NCBI GenBank assembly: GCA_002307215.1
Contig: DBTU01000047.1
Coordinates: forward strand, 1 to 64,000
DNA from: Lachnoclostridium sp. UBA1308
GTDB taxonomy: Bacteria > Bacillota > Clostridia > Lachnospirales > Lachnospiraceae
Length of the DNA stretch: 64,000 nucleotides
Direction: 5' to 3'
Shown here: positions 8,353 through 16,457 of the stretch, one piece after another
Numbering within the stretch: the stretch's first letter is position 1
Layout: each line of letters begins with the position of its first letter
Translations under genes and position numbers: made by a program
Notes under the pieces: model-generated
Databases searched by the model: none
The model's input: the letters and a program-made list of their open reading frames with translations, nothing else
What the model was told of the DNA's origin: nothing

Positions 8353-8634
8353 GATACAACTCCTTATCTTGCGATTTATAATACTTCAAATTATCTTCAC
8401 TAATATAATCCGGATTCACTCAAAATATTTAATGAAATACCTATAAGATACAGTATATCATAGATGAGCCGATATAAAAACACACCGCTAACATTCTGTC
8501 TCACACTCTCGTACATTTCCTGATGAATGCCTATAACCTGTCCTACCTACTCTTCGAATTAGCTTGAGCGAGTATTACTCACTTGTAAGAGATAATTATG
8601 ATTCAATAATTAACGTAATTTTCTATTTAAAATA

Positions 8635-8695
8635 TTGACATATGGTAATTTATTCATTATAATGAACATTGATATATTTATTTAAACACTGTTCA
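8635..8695 (+). promoter_or_regulatory. Consensus SigA promoter with a putative TetR operator
   Basis: TTGACA (8635-8640), 17 bp and TATAAT (8658-8663) match the consensus exactly. Overlapping and following the predicted transcription start are TGAACA (8663-8668) and TGTTCA (8690-8695) in inverted orientation, a plausible autoregulatory operator for the TetR protein encoded next. The remainder of the 8353-8733 gap holds short imperfect repeats only. Confidence 0.6.
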
Positions 8696-8733
8696 TATTT
8701 GATTGTTTTGCAAGAAGACAGAGGATGGATGAA

Positions 8734-9333
8734 ATGAAAAACGAAGCGAATAAAAAGCACAGTCTAAAAAACAAAAGAGTTAAATCGTTTTTTATTCAGG
8801 CAGCAAAAGAAATTATTATTAGTGAAGGTGTGGAAAACCTTTCTGTGAGGAAAGTTGCAGATCGTGCCGGATATACCTTTGCCACAATTTACAACTATTT
8901 TAAGGATGTTAATGAGCTTTTGCAGGAAGTGAAAGCCGAAATGATTCAAGATGTAATGGAAAGCATTCAAGGTAAAGCAACTGATGAAATCTTTGATTTA
9001 GAGGATATTAAGAGGGGCAACCGCATCTATGTTGATTATTACATCATGCATCCAAATGTTTTTCATTTTTTCTACTCGTATCGATTCAACCCAGTATCAA
9101 CAGAACCACATAAATTACCGGATTTTGAAGAAATTTGGAAGAAAACTTACCAAGGGTTCGTCTTGAACGGAATCATTCAGGAATCTCAAATTTCGGTGAT
9201 CTCGAAAACCATTATCTATTCCTTGCATGGTCTGCTTGCGCTGTATTTTTCTGATAATGGTATGACAATTGAAAATCTTTATTATGATCTTGACAGTATT
9301 ACAGACCATTTACTGAAAGAAAGGAAAAAGTAA
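8734..9333 (+). CDS. TetR/AcrR-family transcriptional regulator
   Basis: A 199-aa repressor-type protein. Its N-terminal helix-turn-helix (about residues 18-60) reads SFFIQAAKEIIISEGVENLS, VRKVADRAGYTFATIYNYF, a textbook TetR head. The C-terminal ligand domain is divergent and the effector is unknown. ATG 8734 is chosen because AGAGG is about 9 nt upstream; ATG 8725 would touch that site. The promoter in front has a consensus core and an inverted repeat. The flavodoxin gene begins 3 nt after the stop, so the regulator probably controls the following flavin and ferredoxin genes as well as itself. Confidence 0.9.
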   Translation: MKNEANKKHSLKNKRVKSFFIQAAKEIIISEGVENLSVRKVADRAGYTFATIYNYFKDVNELLQEVKAEMIQDVMESIQGKATDEIFDLEDIKRGNRIYVDYYIMHPNVFHFFYSYRFNPVSTEPHKLPDFEEIWKKTYQGFVLNGIIQESQISVISKTIIYSLHGLLALYFSDNGMTIENLYYDLDSITDHLLKERKK

Positions 9334-9336
9334 AAT

Positions 9337-9816
9337 ATGAAAATCGGTATTATTATTCATTCACACACAGGCAACACATTATCAGTCGGCGAAAGGCTTA
9401 AAGAAGTTCTTCTAGTCGGAGGGTGCAATGTACAGCTAGAAAGAGTCCTCGCTGTAAATGAGGATCCTAATAATAAGGCAAGCATACAGCTTAAGTCGAT
9501 ACCTGATATCGCACCCTACGATTTTCTTGTGATCGGTGCTCCTGTTCGCGGATTTTCACAGTCACCCGTAATAAAGGCATATTTATCACAGCTTCCGGAT
9601 ATACATGGAAAGAAGGTTGCCTGTTATGTTACACAGCATTTTCCAAAACCATGGTTAGGAGGCACCCGAGCAATAAAGCAAATGATTTATTCCATTGAAG
9701 AAAAGGGCGGAATAATCGCCGAAACAGGAATTATTAATTGGACCGGTAAGACACGTGAAAATCAGATTAGTGAACTTATAGAAAAATTATCTAGGAACCT
9801 GGTCTCCCAGCCATGA
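9337..9816 (+). CDS. Flavodoxin-family protein
   Basis: A 159-aa flavodoxin-like fold starting MKIGIIIHSHTGNTLSVGERL. The HSHTGNT loop is the FMN phosphate-binding motif, and LVIGAPVRGFSQSPVI and VACYVTQHFPKPWLGG supply the isoalloxazine loops. It is expected to carry electrons through bound FMN in the cytoplasm. It follows tetR by 3 nt and precedes the FMN-binding protein and ferredoxin genes, a small redox cluster. Whether it is a free electron carrier or part of a reductase cannot be decided here. Confidence 0.85.
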   Translation: MKIGIIIHSHTGNTLSVGERLKEVLLVGGCNVQLERVLAVNEDPNNKASIQLKSIPDIAPYDFLVIGAPVRGFSQSPVIKAYLSQLPDIHGKKVACYVTQHFPKPWLGGTRAIKQMIYSIEEKGGIIAETGIINWTGKTRENQISELIEKLSRNLVSQP

Positions 9817-9856
9817 TATAGGGAACTTATTTCACCGAATAAAGGAGTTTTAAAAT

Positions 9857-10243
9857 ATGAAAAAGATAATAAAGTGGGGCGTACCCATATTCTTAATCCT
9901 AATCGTAATCATGATGATATTTGCATTTTTAGGTAAGGATGAGACTCTTAATCTTGAGATTCAAACCATTGACATGGCAAAGATTTCGGATGGTACATAT
10001 ACCGGCAACTATGATTGTTATCGCTGGAGTAACAAAGTTGAAGTTACTGTAAAGAATCATCAGATTACCGATATAGTGCCTATTAAGGTACCCTCAGGAC
10101 GGGACGCTCTGGTCAAAGCTCTGACACAGAAAATCCTCAATAAGCAAAGTCCGGATGTAGATGCCGTATCCGGAGCAACCGCAAGTAGTAAAGGTTTTCA
10201 AAAAGCTGTAGAATTAGCTTTAAAAAGTGCAAAGGATAACTAG
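9857..10243 (+). CDS. FMN-binding domain protein, membrane-anchored (ApbE client)
   Basis: A 128-aa protein with one N-terminal transmembrane helix (about residues 7-25) and an external FMN_bind domain. The domain starts at DGTYTGNYDCYRWSNKVEVT and ends with VDAVSGATASSKGFQKAV. SGAT is the known flavinylation motif, where ApbE joins FMN to the threonine by a phosphoester bond. ApbE is encoded at 4384-5460. The protein probably relays electrons on the outer membrane face. AAAGGAGTTTT precedes the ATG. It is in line with the flavodoxin gene 40 nt upstream. Confidence 0.88.
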   Translation: MKKIIKWGVPIFLILIVIMMIFAFLGKDETLNLEIQTIDMAKISDGTYTGNYDCYRWSNKVEVTVKNHQITDIVPIKVPSGRDALVKALTQKILNKQSPDVDAVSGATASSKGFQKAVELALKSAKDN

Positions 10244-10365
10244 AATAAATAGTAATTAAATTATACATAATATATCTGGTTTCACTTTATTTGTGATAAA
10301 TGAATAGGCCATCAGATTCATTCTGTACAATTTATTACAAAACATATTTTGAAAGGAGATTTATT

Positions 10366-10557
10366 ATGAAAGCATCAGTAGACCAGGACGGCTGCATCAG
10401 TTGCGGATTATGCATCGATGTATGCCCTGAGGTTTTCAGCTACAACGATAATGAAATATCACAAGCAATTGAGGGAGATATCCCGGAGAAGTACCTTAAA
10501 CAGGCAGAGGAAGCCAGAGACGGCTGTCCGGTAAGTGTTATTGATTTATCGGAATAG
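10366..10557 (+). CDS. Ferredoxin with a single [4Fe-4S] cluster
   Basis: A 63-aa ferredoxin of the Thermotoga/Desulfovibrio monocluster type. CISCGLCIDVCP gives three cluster ligands and a fourth cysteine that in relatives forms a disulfide; the last ligand lies in DGCPVSVI near the end. It carries single electrons in the cytoplasm. ATG 10366 follows GAAAGGAGATTTATT; the longer upstream frame has no ribosome site. It sits 122 nt after the FMN-binding gene and 24 nt before a small acetyltransferase gene. Confidence 0.92.
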   Translation: MKASVDQDGCISCGLCIDVCPEVFSYNDNEISQAIEGDIPEKYLKQAEEARDGCPVSVIDLSE

Positions 10558-10581
10558 TCATTATATTAAGGAGTGAACCTA

Positions 10582-10860
10582 TTGGATTTTATACACGATC
10601 ATAATAAGGTATACGTAAATGATGAAAGCAATCATATGATTGCTGTTGTTACCTTTCCTATCATAAAGGAGAACGTTGTTAACATCGACCATACCTATGT
10701 AGACAACTCCCTCAGAGGACAAGGTATTGCAGGAAGACTGATGGAGGAAACAGTAAGCAATCTTCGTAAAAACAACCTTAAGGCAATTTTAACCTGCAGT
10801 TATGCGGTAAAATGGTTTCAAGAGCACCCGGAATGCGCTGATATACTGGAGGCGAGATAG
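10582..10860 (+). CDS. Small GNAT-like N-acetyltransferase (YjdJ type)
   Basis: A 92-aa protein of the short GNAT_2-like class. DNSLRGQGIAGRLMEETV contains the acetyl-CoA pyrophosphate-binding motif (R-G-Q-G-I-A), and ILTCSYAVKWFQEHPE is the usual C-terminal signature. The substrate is unknown. The start is probably TTG 10582 because AAGGAG sits at 10568-10573; a GTG at 10573 would overlap that site. It ends the tetR cluster, and a strong hairpin (10875-10913) separates it from the convergent chemoreceptor gene. Confidence 0.82.
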   Translation: MDFIHDHNKVYVNDESNHMIAVVTFPIIKENVVNIDHTYVDNSLRGQGIAGRLMEETVSNLRKNNLKAILTCSYAVKWFQEHPECADILEAR

Positions 10861-10865
10861 AATTC

Positions 10866-10913
10866 TTAAAAAATATGGGCTGCTGATTTGGAATAGTCGA
10901 ATCAGCAGCCCAT
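10866..10913 (-). terminator. Rho-independent terminator (chemoreceptor side)
   Basis: ATGGGCTGCTGATT (10875-10888) and AATCAGCAGCCCAT (10900-10913) form a perfect 14-bp stem. On the minus strand it is followed by ATTTTTTAAG, so it ends the chemoreceptor transcript; it can also block the convergent plus-strand unit. Confidence 0.82.
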
Positions 10914-10925
10914 AAATCATATTAA

Positions 10926-12923
10926 TTAAAACTTAAACTGTGCAATACCTTTTTGCATTTCTTCTGCTAATAAGGAAAGACTTTCACTTGAACTGGCTAT
11001 CTCATTCATGGAAGCTGTCTGCTCTTCGATGGATGCAGCCGCCTCTTCTGTTCCCGCTGCATTTTCCTCCGAAATCGCTGACAGATTCTCAATAATTCCT
11101 ACAATTTCATCCTTCTTAGCTCCCATCCCCTGACCTGATTGATTTAACTGTACAATTGCTTTTTTAAAAAGTTCAATTGATGATGCTATACCTTCAAATT
11201 TTGTACGTGTAACTTGAACACTATCTGTCTGTTCCTTCAGATTAATGCTTACCGCTTCCATTACATTCACCGCATGATTACTTTTGTCGGAAAGCTCTTC
11301 AATATCACTAATGATTTTCTCGGTAAAGCCATTGGATTGTTCAGCCAGTTTTCTTATCTCATCTGCCACAACCGAGAAGCCTTTCCCCGCTTCTCCTGCT
11401 CTTGCTGCTTCAATGGCTGCGTTAAGTGCCAATAGATTCGTCTGACTGGCAATACTTAATATCATCTGACTGGCTTGCTCAATTTTCTTGGTACTTTCAT
11501 TCGTTTCCTGAATCATATTCATTACGTCTATTGCATTATGGTTTGTAACATCAGTTTTTTCAATCAAGAGCTGTAATATATCAAAGCCTTCATCCTTCAA
11601 TTTTTCCACATCATTTGTTGAATTATTTAAATTCTCCATTAACTTAAGATCATTCTCAATCAGATCACCAAGTAATTCAATCTCAGTAGCGCCTTTCCCG
11701 GTATCGTTAGCCTGATCGCTTGCACCGCTAGCGATATCCTGGATAGCACTTGCCACTTCATTTGCAGAAATCACTGCCTGTTGGCTGGTTGCTGATAATT
11801 CTTCTGAGGAGGTAGCTATCTGCTCTGCCGACTTTGCAATATCATCGATTAATTTTCTTAGGTTTTCCTGTAAGGTAAAACCCGCCTTAGCCATAATTCC
11901 AATTTCATCTTTTCTCTTGGTATATTTATCTGCTTTAATATTTTGATCTGAGGTCAAATCATATTGTGCCATACGAGCCAACATTGTTACAATATTACTA
12001 ATTGGTTTTGATATGGATTTACCAAGGAACACGGAAAATATGATTCCTATAAACGTAAAAATCAAAGAGAAAATGATTAATAAATTTCTTAAGTTGTCAA
12101 CGCCTTTTGTTATTTGTTGCTGTGGAGCCCCAAGACATAATATCCAATTTGTATCCGGTATGGGTGCCATTGAAATTATTTCATTGGATCCTTTTAACTG
12201 ATACTCAACAATTCCCGATTTACCAATACCGAGTTTTTTAATCTTACTACCCAAATCCTTGTATATTCCTTTATTTTCATTATCTTTGAATACATTCACT
12301 TGTTTTAAGACAGCAGTTCGGTCATTATATGCAAAGAATGTTCCATCATTACCAATAATATATGCAAAGCCCTTCTTTCCGTAAGCCATTTGATCCGTAA
12401 TTTCATTTAATATAGTTCCATCGCTTCTTCCAAGCAAGACTCCCTGAATAGTCCCAAATAATTCAATCGGAACAGCATACATGATTTCGGGTTCATTCGT
12501 TGCCTTACTGATATAAATATCCGAAAAGCATTTTTCGCCCTTTAAAGCTCTTTTTACACAATCAAGGTCACTAAGGTCTACTTCCTCACCGCTAAGTGCA
12601 TATTTAGCCTTTCCTTCTTTATCTACAACAGCCATATCCAGGTATCCCAATCCCCCTGCTCCGCTGGATAGTATACTCAATTGATCGACTAATGTTAAAA
12701 CACTGATACGATTTGCAACCTGTTCCAGTACTCCTGTACTTAGTTCCTGACATGCGTCAATATAGTTGACTCCTTGTTGTGATGCTTCTTTTAAGCCATT
12801 AACCGCTTCCTCTTTCGTTGTATTATAACTTAGGTAAAGTGAGGTAATACCTAATCCTCCGGCAATAGCTAATACAAGTAATCCAATAAATAGGCTTATT
12901 CTCTGTGATAATTTCAGTCCCAT
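10926..12923 (-). CDS. Methyl-accepting chemotaxis protein with dCache-type sensor
   Basis: A 665-aa chemoreceptor. Order: N-terminal helix (about 10-30), an external sensor to about residue 275 with dCache-like features (GYLDMAVVDKEGKAKYALSG, FAYIIGNDGTFFAYNDRT), second helix (about 280-302), HAMP, then a long cytoplasmic coiled coil. The hairpin tip AIEAARAGEAGKGFSVVADE is the conserved CheA/CheW contact site. The ligand is unknown. AGGAGGATGAA precedes the ATG. The 5' leader holds a c-di-GMP-I riboswitch and terminator, so this receptor is likely made according to c-di-GMP level and feeds the che system at 45-51 kb. Confidence 0.93.
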   Translation of the reverse strand: MGLKLSQRISLFIGLLVLAIAGGLGITSLYLSYNTTKEEAVNGLKEASQQGVNYIDACQELSTGVLEQVANRISVLTLVDQLSILSSGAGGLGYLDMAVVDKEGKAKYALSGEEVDLSDLDCVKRALKGEKCFSDIYISKATNEPEIMYAVPIELFGTIQGVLLGRSDGTILNEITDQMAYGKKGFAYIIGNDGTFFAYNDRTAVLKQVNVFKDNENKGIYKDLGSKIKKLGIGKSGIVEYQLKGSNEIISMAPIPDTNWILCLGAPQQQITKGVDNLRNLLIIFSLIFTFIGIIFSVFLGKSISKPISNIVTMLARMAQYDLTSDQNIKADKYTKRKDEIGIMAKAGFTLQENLRKLIDDIAKSAEQIATSSEELSATSQQAVISANEVASAIQDIASGASDQANDTGKGATEIELLGDLIENDLKLMENLNNSTNDVEKLKDEGFDILQLLIEKTDVTNHNAIDVMNMIQETNESTKKIEQASQMILSIASQTNLLALNAAIEAARAGEAGKGFSVVADEIRKLAEQSNGFTEKIISDIEELSDKSNHAVNVMEAVSINLKEQTDSVQVTRTKFEGIASSIELFKKAIVQLNQSGQGMGAKKDEIVGIIENLSAISEENAAGTEEAAASIEEQTASMNEIASSSESLSLLAEEMQKGIAQFKF

Positions 12924-13003
12924 TTCATCCTCCTGATTTTTGTCGATTTATGCAAATTATATTAAGCAAACTTCTTCCAAATATAGCCGTTCTGATTTCT
13001 GAG

Positions 13004-13035
13004 CAAAGAAAAAGCTACAGCAAATTTGCCGAAGC
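13004..13035 (-). terminator. Riboswitch-associated terminator before the chemoreceptor
   Basis: On the minus strand GCTTCGGC-aaattt-GCTGTAGC (13035-13014), with one mismatch and one G-U pair, is followed by TTTTTCTTTG. It lies between the c-di-GMP aptamer and the start codon, the position of an expression-platform terminator. Confidence 0.65.
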
Positions 13036-13065
13036 CATTGACGAAAAAGATTCGTATACTCTTAC

Positions 13066-13150
13066 TTTGGCAACTGGACGATCATAGTTGATACCTTAGA
13101 TTCACAGCTTTGCGTCCCTACTTTTCAGTAAGTTTGCTATTACATAGGCC
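13066..13150 (-). promoter_or_regulatory. c-di-GMP-I (GEMM-I) riboswitch aptamer
   Basis: Read on the minus strand the element shows, in order, AGCAAACTT, a stem capped by GAAA, GGGACGCAAAGC, TCTAAGG and CTATGATCGTCCAGTTGCC. These match the conserved blocks of GEMM-I: CAAA, the GNRA tetraloop, GGGACGCAAAGCC and the tetraloop-receptor side ending in GCC. A TACAAT box at 13158-13153 could be its promoter -10 element. A terminator (13004-13035) and the chemoreceptor gene follow. The remaining part of this gap up to larC shows no other gene. Confidence 0.85.
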
Positions 13151-13385
13151 TTATTGTACGTTTTAATCTTTCATAAATAAATGTATTATCTTAGTCTACT
13201 TTGGTATTATCTGCCATTATCTTTTATCCTATAATTATAAACAAAAGCATAAACTATTATGACTACTTTTATTCGGTTAGCGTTTGCCTAAACATCCTCA
13301 GAATGGTATAATAATCATGTGTTTTGATCACAACATAATAATACGTGACATACTACTAATCTATAAGAGAAAGTGAGAATTGCAA

Positions 13386-14822
13386 ATGAATGAAAAGACC
13401 TTATATTTAGAATGCTATTCCGGAATTAGCGGTGACATGACAGTTGCTGCATTATTAGACTTAGGTGCTGATCAGAAGGTACTGCTAGACGGTCTGAACA
13501 GCCTGAAGGTTGACGGATATCGAATAGAAATCGGACGAAGAACCAAAAACAGTATTGATGCCTGCGATTTTAATGTAATTTTAGATAGTGAGCATGACTT
13601 AGATCACAATCATGAACATAACCACGAACATGACCATGATCATAACCAGGAAGACGAACATAATCATGACCACAATCACGACCACGATCATGACCACAAT
13701 CACGACCACGATCATGACCATGATCACAGTCATGAGCATAGCCATGATCACTCTGCTGCTCCTCAAAAACACTCGTCTGATCATATTCATTTTGACATGC
13801 ATAGTGACTCAAAGGCAACCCTTAGTTTAGGCCATCACGAGCATCGCAACCTGAATGATATCAACGCTATCATTGAACAGTCTGATATTACTGTGAATGC
13901 AAAATCAATTGCAAAAAAGATATTCTATATCATTGCGGTTGCTGAGGCAAAGGTACATGCAAAGCCGTTAGAGGAAGTTCATTTTCACGAAGTAGGTGCC
14001 GTGGATTCCATCGTAGATATCGTTGCTGCGGCAATATGCCTTGACAACTTAAATATTAAGAAGGTAATCGTATCCGAATTATATGAAGGAACCGGCCAGA
14101 TTGAATGTCAGCACGGTTTACTTCCGATTCCGGTCCCTGCTGTAGCAGGTATTGCCGCTCAGCATCAACTATCCCTTCATATAACAGGTGTAAAGGGTGA
14201 ACTTGTAACACCCACCGGCGCAGGCATTGTTGCCGCGATTAAAACCGGAGATACCCTACCAAAGGAAATGAAAATTCTAAAGCTTGGATTAGGAGCCGGC
14301 AAACGAAACTATCCCGGTGCTTCAGGACTTCTTCGTGCTATGCTGATTGAAGATACTTCCACCTCTACACTTATTTCCCTTCAGGATAACGTATGGGTTC
14401 TGGAAGCTAATCTTGATGACTGTACCGGAGAAGCTTTGGCATATGCGATGGAATTGTTGTTTGAAAATGGAGCCAGAGATGTGTATTATACACCGATTTA
14501 TATGAAGAAGAATCGCCCTGCTTACCTTTTAGGCGTCATCTGTAGTGAAATAGATATCGATAAAATGGAAGAAATCATTTTTACACACACCACCACGATA
14601 GGAATACGCAGGCAGGAAGCTGTCCGAACAATTCTTCCGAGAGAACAAAAAACTGTAGTAACGTCTTTTGGCAATGCACAGGTCAAGGTCTGCACCTGTC
14701 AACAAAAAAGCTTTGTATATCCTGAATATGAAAGTGTAAAACAGTTGTGTCAGGCCTCCGGTCTGGACTATATGACCATGTATCATTTGATTCAAAGTTC
14801 ATATCATAATTCTGATTTATAA
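13386..14822 (+). CDS. larC: Nickel-pincer cofactor nickel insertase LarC, with His-rich insert
   Basis: LarC inserts nickel into the pyridinium-3,5-bisthiocarboxylate mononucleotide to complete the nickel-pincer nucleotide of lactate racemase and relatives; the reaction uses CTP. The 478-aa protein begins MNEKTLYLECYSGISGDM (family start), then carries a His/Asp/Glu-rich stretch at residues 70-123, then EVHFHEVGAVDSIVDIVAAA and LEANLDDCTGEALAYAMELL. In Lactobacillus plantarum LarC needs a ribosomal frameshift; here both halves are one frame. ATG 13386 is preferred over TTG 13380. It converges on the nickel-transport ATPase gene with only 2 nt between stops. Confidence 0.92.
   Translation: MNEKTLYLECYSGISGDMTVAALLDLGADQKVLLDGLNSLKVDGYRIEIGRRTKNSIDACDFNVILDSEHDLDHNHEHNHEHDHDHNQEDEHNHDHNHDHDHDHNHDHDHDHDHSHEHSHDHSAAPQKHSSDHIHFDMHSDSKATLSLGHHEHRNLNDINAIIEQSDITVNAKSIAKKIFYIIAVAEAKVHAKPLEEVHFHEVGAVDSIVDIVAAAICLDNLNIKKVIVSELYEGTGQIECQHGLLPIPVPAVAGIAAQHQLSLHITGVKGELVTPTGAGIVAAIKTGDTLPKEMKILKLGLGAGKRNYPGASGLLRAMLIEDTSTSTLISLQDNVWVLEANLDDCTGEALAYAMELLFENGARDVYYTPIYMKKNRPAYLLGVICSEIDIDKMEEIIFTHTTTIGIRRQEAVRTILPREQKTVVTSFGNAQVKVCTCQQKSFVYPEYESVKQLCQASGLDYMTMYHLIQSSYHNSDL
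13593..13754 (+). repeat. Low-complexity His/Asp-codon repeat inside larC
   Basis: A run of CAT/CAC and GAC/GAT/AAT codons encodes alternating His-Asp/Asn/Glu. It is translated and in frame. It probably binds or stores Ni2+, as histidine tracts do in other nickel chaperones. Confidence 0.8.
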
Positions 14823-14824
14823 AA

Positions 14825-15559
14825 CTATATGGGGCTTTTGTTCTGCTGCAGGCAGAACGGAAGCTCCAAATCTGATGCTTCCATCATAACCTGATCCGAC
14901 AATAATTCTTTTGCACTACCCTCGGTAAACACTCGGCCATCCTTCAGAATAATAACCCTGTCACATAGCTCCAGGGCCATATCAAGATCATGCGTTGCTA
15001 TCAGTTTTGTGACCGAATAAGCTTTCAACAACTCAATCAGTTTCCTTCTGGCTTTCGGATCAAGAAAGGAGGTTGGTTCATCAAATAGAACCACTTTGGG
15101 TTCCATGACCATAACGGTTGCAATCGCAGCCAACCTCTGCTCACCACCGGATAGTCTGGAGGAATTCTGATGAATAAGTTTCTCAATCCCCAAGGCTTTC
15201 AGAGTATCTGCAATCTTATTCTTGATTTCAGCTTCCTCCATACCCATATTTCTTGGACCAAAGGCTATGTCATCGTAAACATCGGACATAAAAAGTTGAT
15301 CCTCCGGATTTTGAAAAACCACCCCAACATTTTCCCTGATTTTTCTTATATTCGATTTGCTCATCCGTATTCCATTTATTTCGATGCAACCCTCCGAGGG
15401 AAGCAGTATTCCCATCATTGCTTTCAGCAATGTGGACTTTCCTGCACCGTTAGATCCAATAATACCTACTGTTTCACCGTCACTTACTCGGAAGCTGATT
15501 TGCTTTAAGGCAGCACGTCCCTCCAGGTAGCTGACATTTACATTTTCTATATTAATCAT
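14825..15559 (-). CDS. ECF-type nickel/cobalt transporter ATPase
   Basis: A 244-aa ABC ATPase (NikO/CbiO type). Walker A GSNGAGKSTLL (about residue 35), the Q-loop VVFQNPEDQLFM with the ENPEDQ-like block typical of ECF ATPases, signature LSGGEQRLA, Walker B VVLFDEPTSFLD and the switch ATHDLDMAL are all present. It powers the transporter with NikQ and NikMN encoded upstream; nickel is inferred from adjacent larB and larC. The start is ATG 15559 after GAGGGAAAG. A leader repeat (15566-15606) sits between it and cbiQ. Its stop nearly touches that of the convergent larC. Confidence 0.92.
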   Translation of the reverse strand: MINIENVNVSYLEGRAALKQISFRVSDGETVGIIGSNGAGKSTLLKAMMGILLPSEGCIEINGIRMSKSNIRKIRENVGVVFQNPEDQLFMSDVYDDIAFGPRNMGMEEAEIKNKIADTLKALGIEKLIHQNSSRLSGGEQRLAAIATVMVMEPKVVLFDEPTSFLDPKARRKLIELLKAYSVTKLIATHDLDMALELCDRVIILKDGRVFTEGSAKELLSDQVMMEASDLELPFCLQQNKSPI

Positions 15560-15565
15560 CTTTCC

Positions 15566-15606
15566 CTCATTCCTACGCATACCTTCTACGCATATGAAGT
15601 TTGCGA
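15566..15606 (-). repeat. Leader repeat, copy C (before nikO)
   Basis: On the minus strand CGCAAACTTCATATGCGTAG then AAGGTATGCGTAGGAATGAG lead directly into the ribosome site. The same core occurs before frr (copy A) and before the HD-GYP gene (copy B). Confidence 0.65.
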
Positions 15607-15632
15607 CGAGGATTGCTTTCTGTGTATGTTAT

Positions 15633-16436
15633 CTAGCGAATAAATATTCTTCCAATCATCTCTCCCGGAAGAAGGACGCGAACCATGATCATAAGAAATC
15701 CTATCATAAAAATGACAAGCCACCCGCCTGCACCGATCGGTTTCTTAGCGGAGTAATGTATTCTTCCTTCAAAGCCCCTGCACTGCATCGCATGATAGAT
15801 ACGCTCCGCCCTATCTATACTTCGAAGAATTAACTGCCCCAGAAAGGTTCCCATATCCTTAAGCTTAATTCCCTTTTCCTTTGGTGCCCTCAACAAGTAG
15901 GCATGATGCATTCGCATTGCCTCGTCCATAAGTACCCCGATATACCGGTATGTCATCATCATCTGAATCATAATCAAGGACGGAACATGAATACTATGTA
16001 ACGCATAGATCATATCATTCATTTTCGTGGTTGCCATATATAACAGTACTGCCATTACCGTAAGAACTGTTTTCAAAAGGAGCGAGCTAAATGTAACCAT
16101 TCCTCCGGTAATGGGAACTCCTTCTACTAACGTATACACAGTTCTGTCCAGAAACAGGTTGGATATCCCTGCAAACAGGGCAAAGGGCAGCGCAATCATA
16201 CACCTAAGCATTAAGGGTTTTAGCGGTATTTCGCCGATTATCATAAGAAAAACAGGAAAACAGGCAAAGAAAAGCAAACCATCCAACTCCATAGGCCGAA
16301 ATGAAACAACAATGATGATATAAATGAATGTAATCATCAGTTTCACAGCTGCATTCATTCTGTGGAGAGGCGTATGCTTATGAGTCAATTCTTCCAGTGC
16401 TGCTATTTGTTGAAACGATTTTTGTATGGATGCCAA
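15633..16436 (-). CDS. ECF-type nickel/cobalt transporter transmembrane protein
   Basis: A 267-aa CbiQ/NikQ-type T component with five or six membrane helices. The cytoplasmic coupling-helix motifs LILRSIDRAERIYHAMQCRG match the A-R-G-type signatures by which T proteins contact the ATPases. The start appears to be TTG 16436, preceded by GAGGTAAGCT. It lies 21 nt after nikMN and 73 nt before nikO in one unit. Nickel rather than cobalt is inferred from the flanking lar genes. Confidence 0.9.
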   Translation of the reverse strand: MASIQKSFQQIAALEELTHKHTPLHRMNAAVKLMITFIYIIIVVSFRPMELDGLLFFACFPVFLMIIGEIPLKPLMLRCMIALPFALFAGISNLFLDRTVYTLVEGVPITGGMVTFSSLLLKTVLTVMAVLLYMATTKMNDMIYALHSIHVPSLIMIQMMMTYRYIGVLMDEAMRMHHAYLLRAPKEKGIKLKDMGTFLGQLILRSIDRAERIYHAMQCRGFEGRIHYSAKKPIGAGGWLVIFMIGFLMIMVRVLLPGEMIGRIFIR

Positions 16437-16457
16437 AGCTTACCTCTTACTCTTCTA

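Noticed and set aside
8467..8474. GCCGATAT, like a SigD -10 box
   Set aside because: No TAAA box lies 15-16 bp upstream and no motility gene follows on that strand.
12905..13087. Plus-strand 60-codon frame upstream of the chemoreceptor
   Set aside because: It covers the riboswitch and terminator on the other strand and has no ribosome site or recognisable protein.
13570..13830. Open frames on both strands across the His-rich part of larC
   Set aside because: They are by-products of the repetitive CAT/GAC codons; none has a ribosome site and the larC frame continues through.
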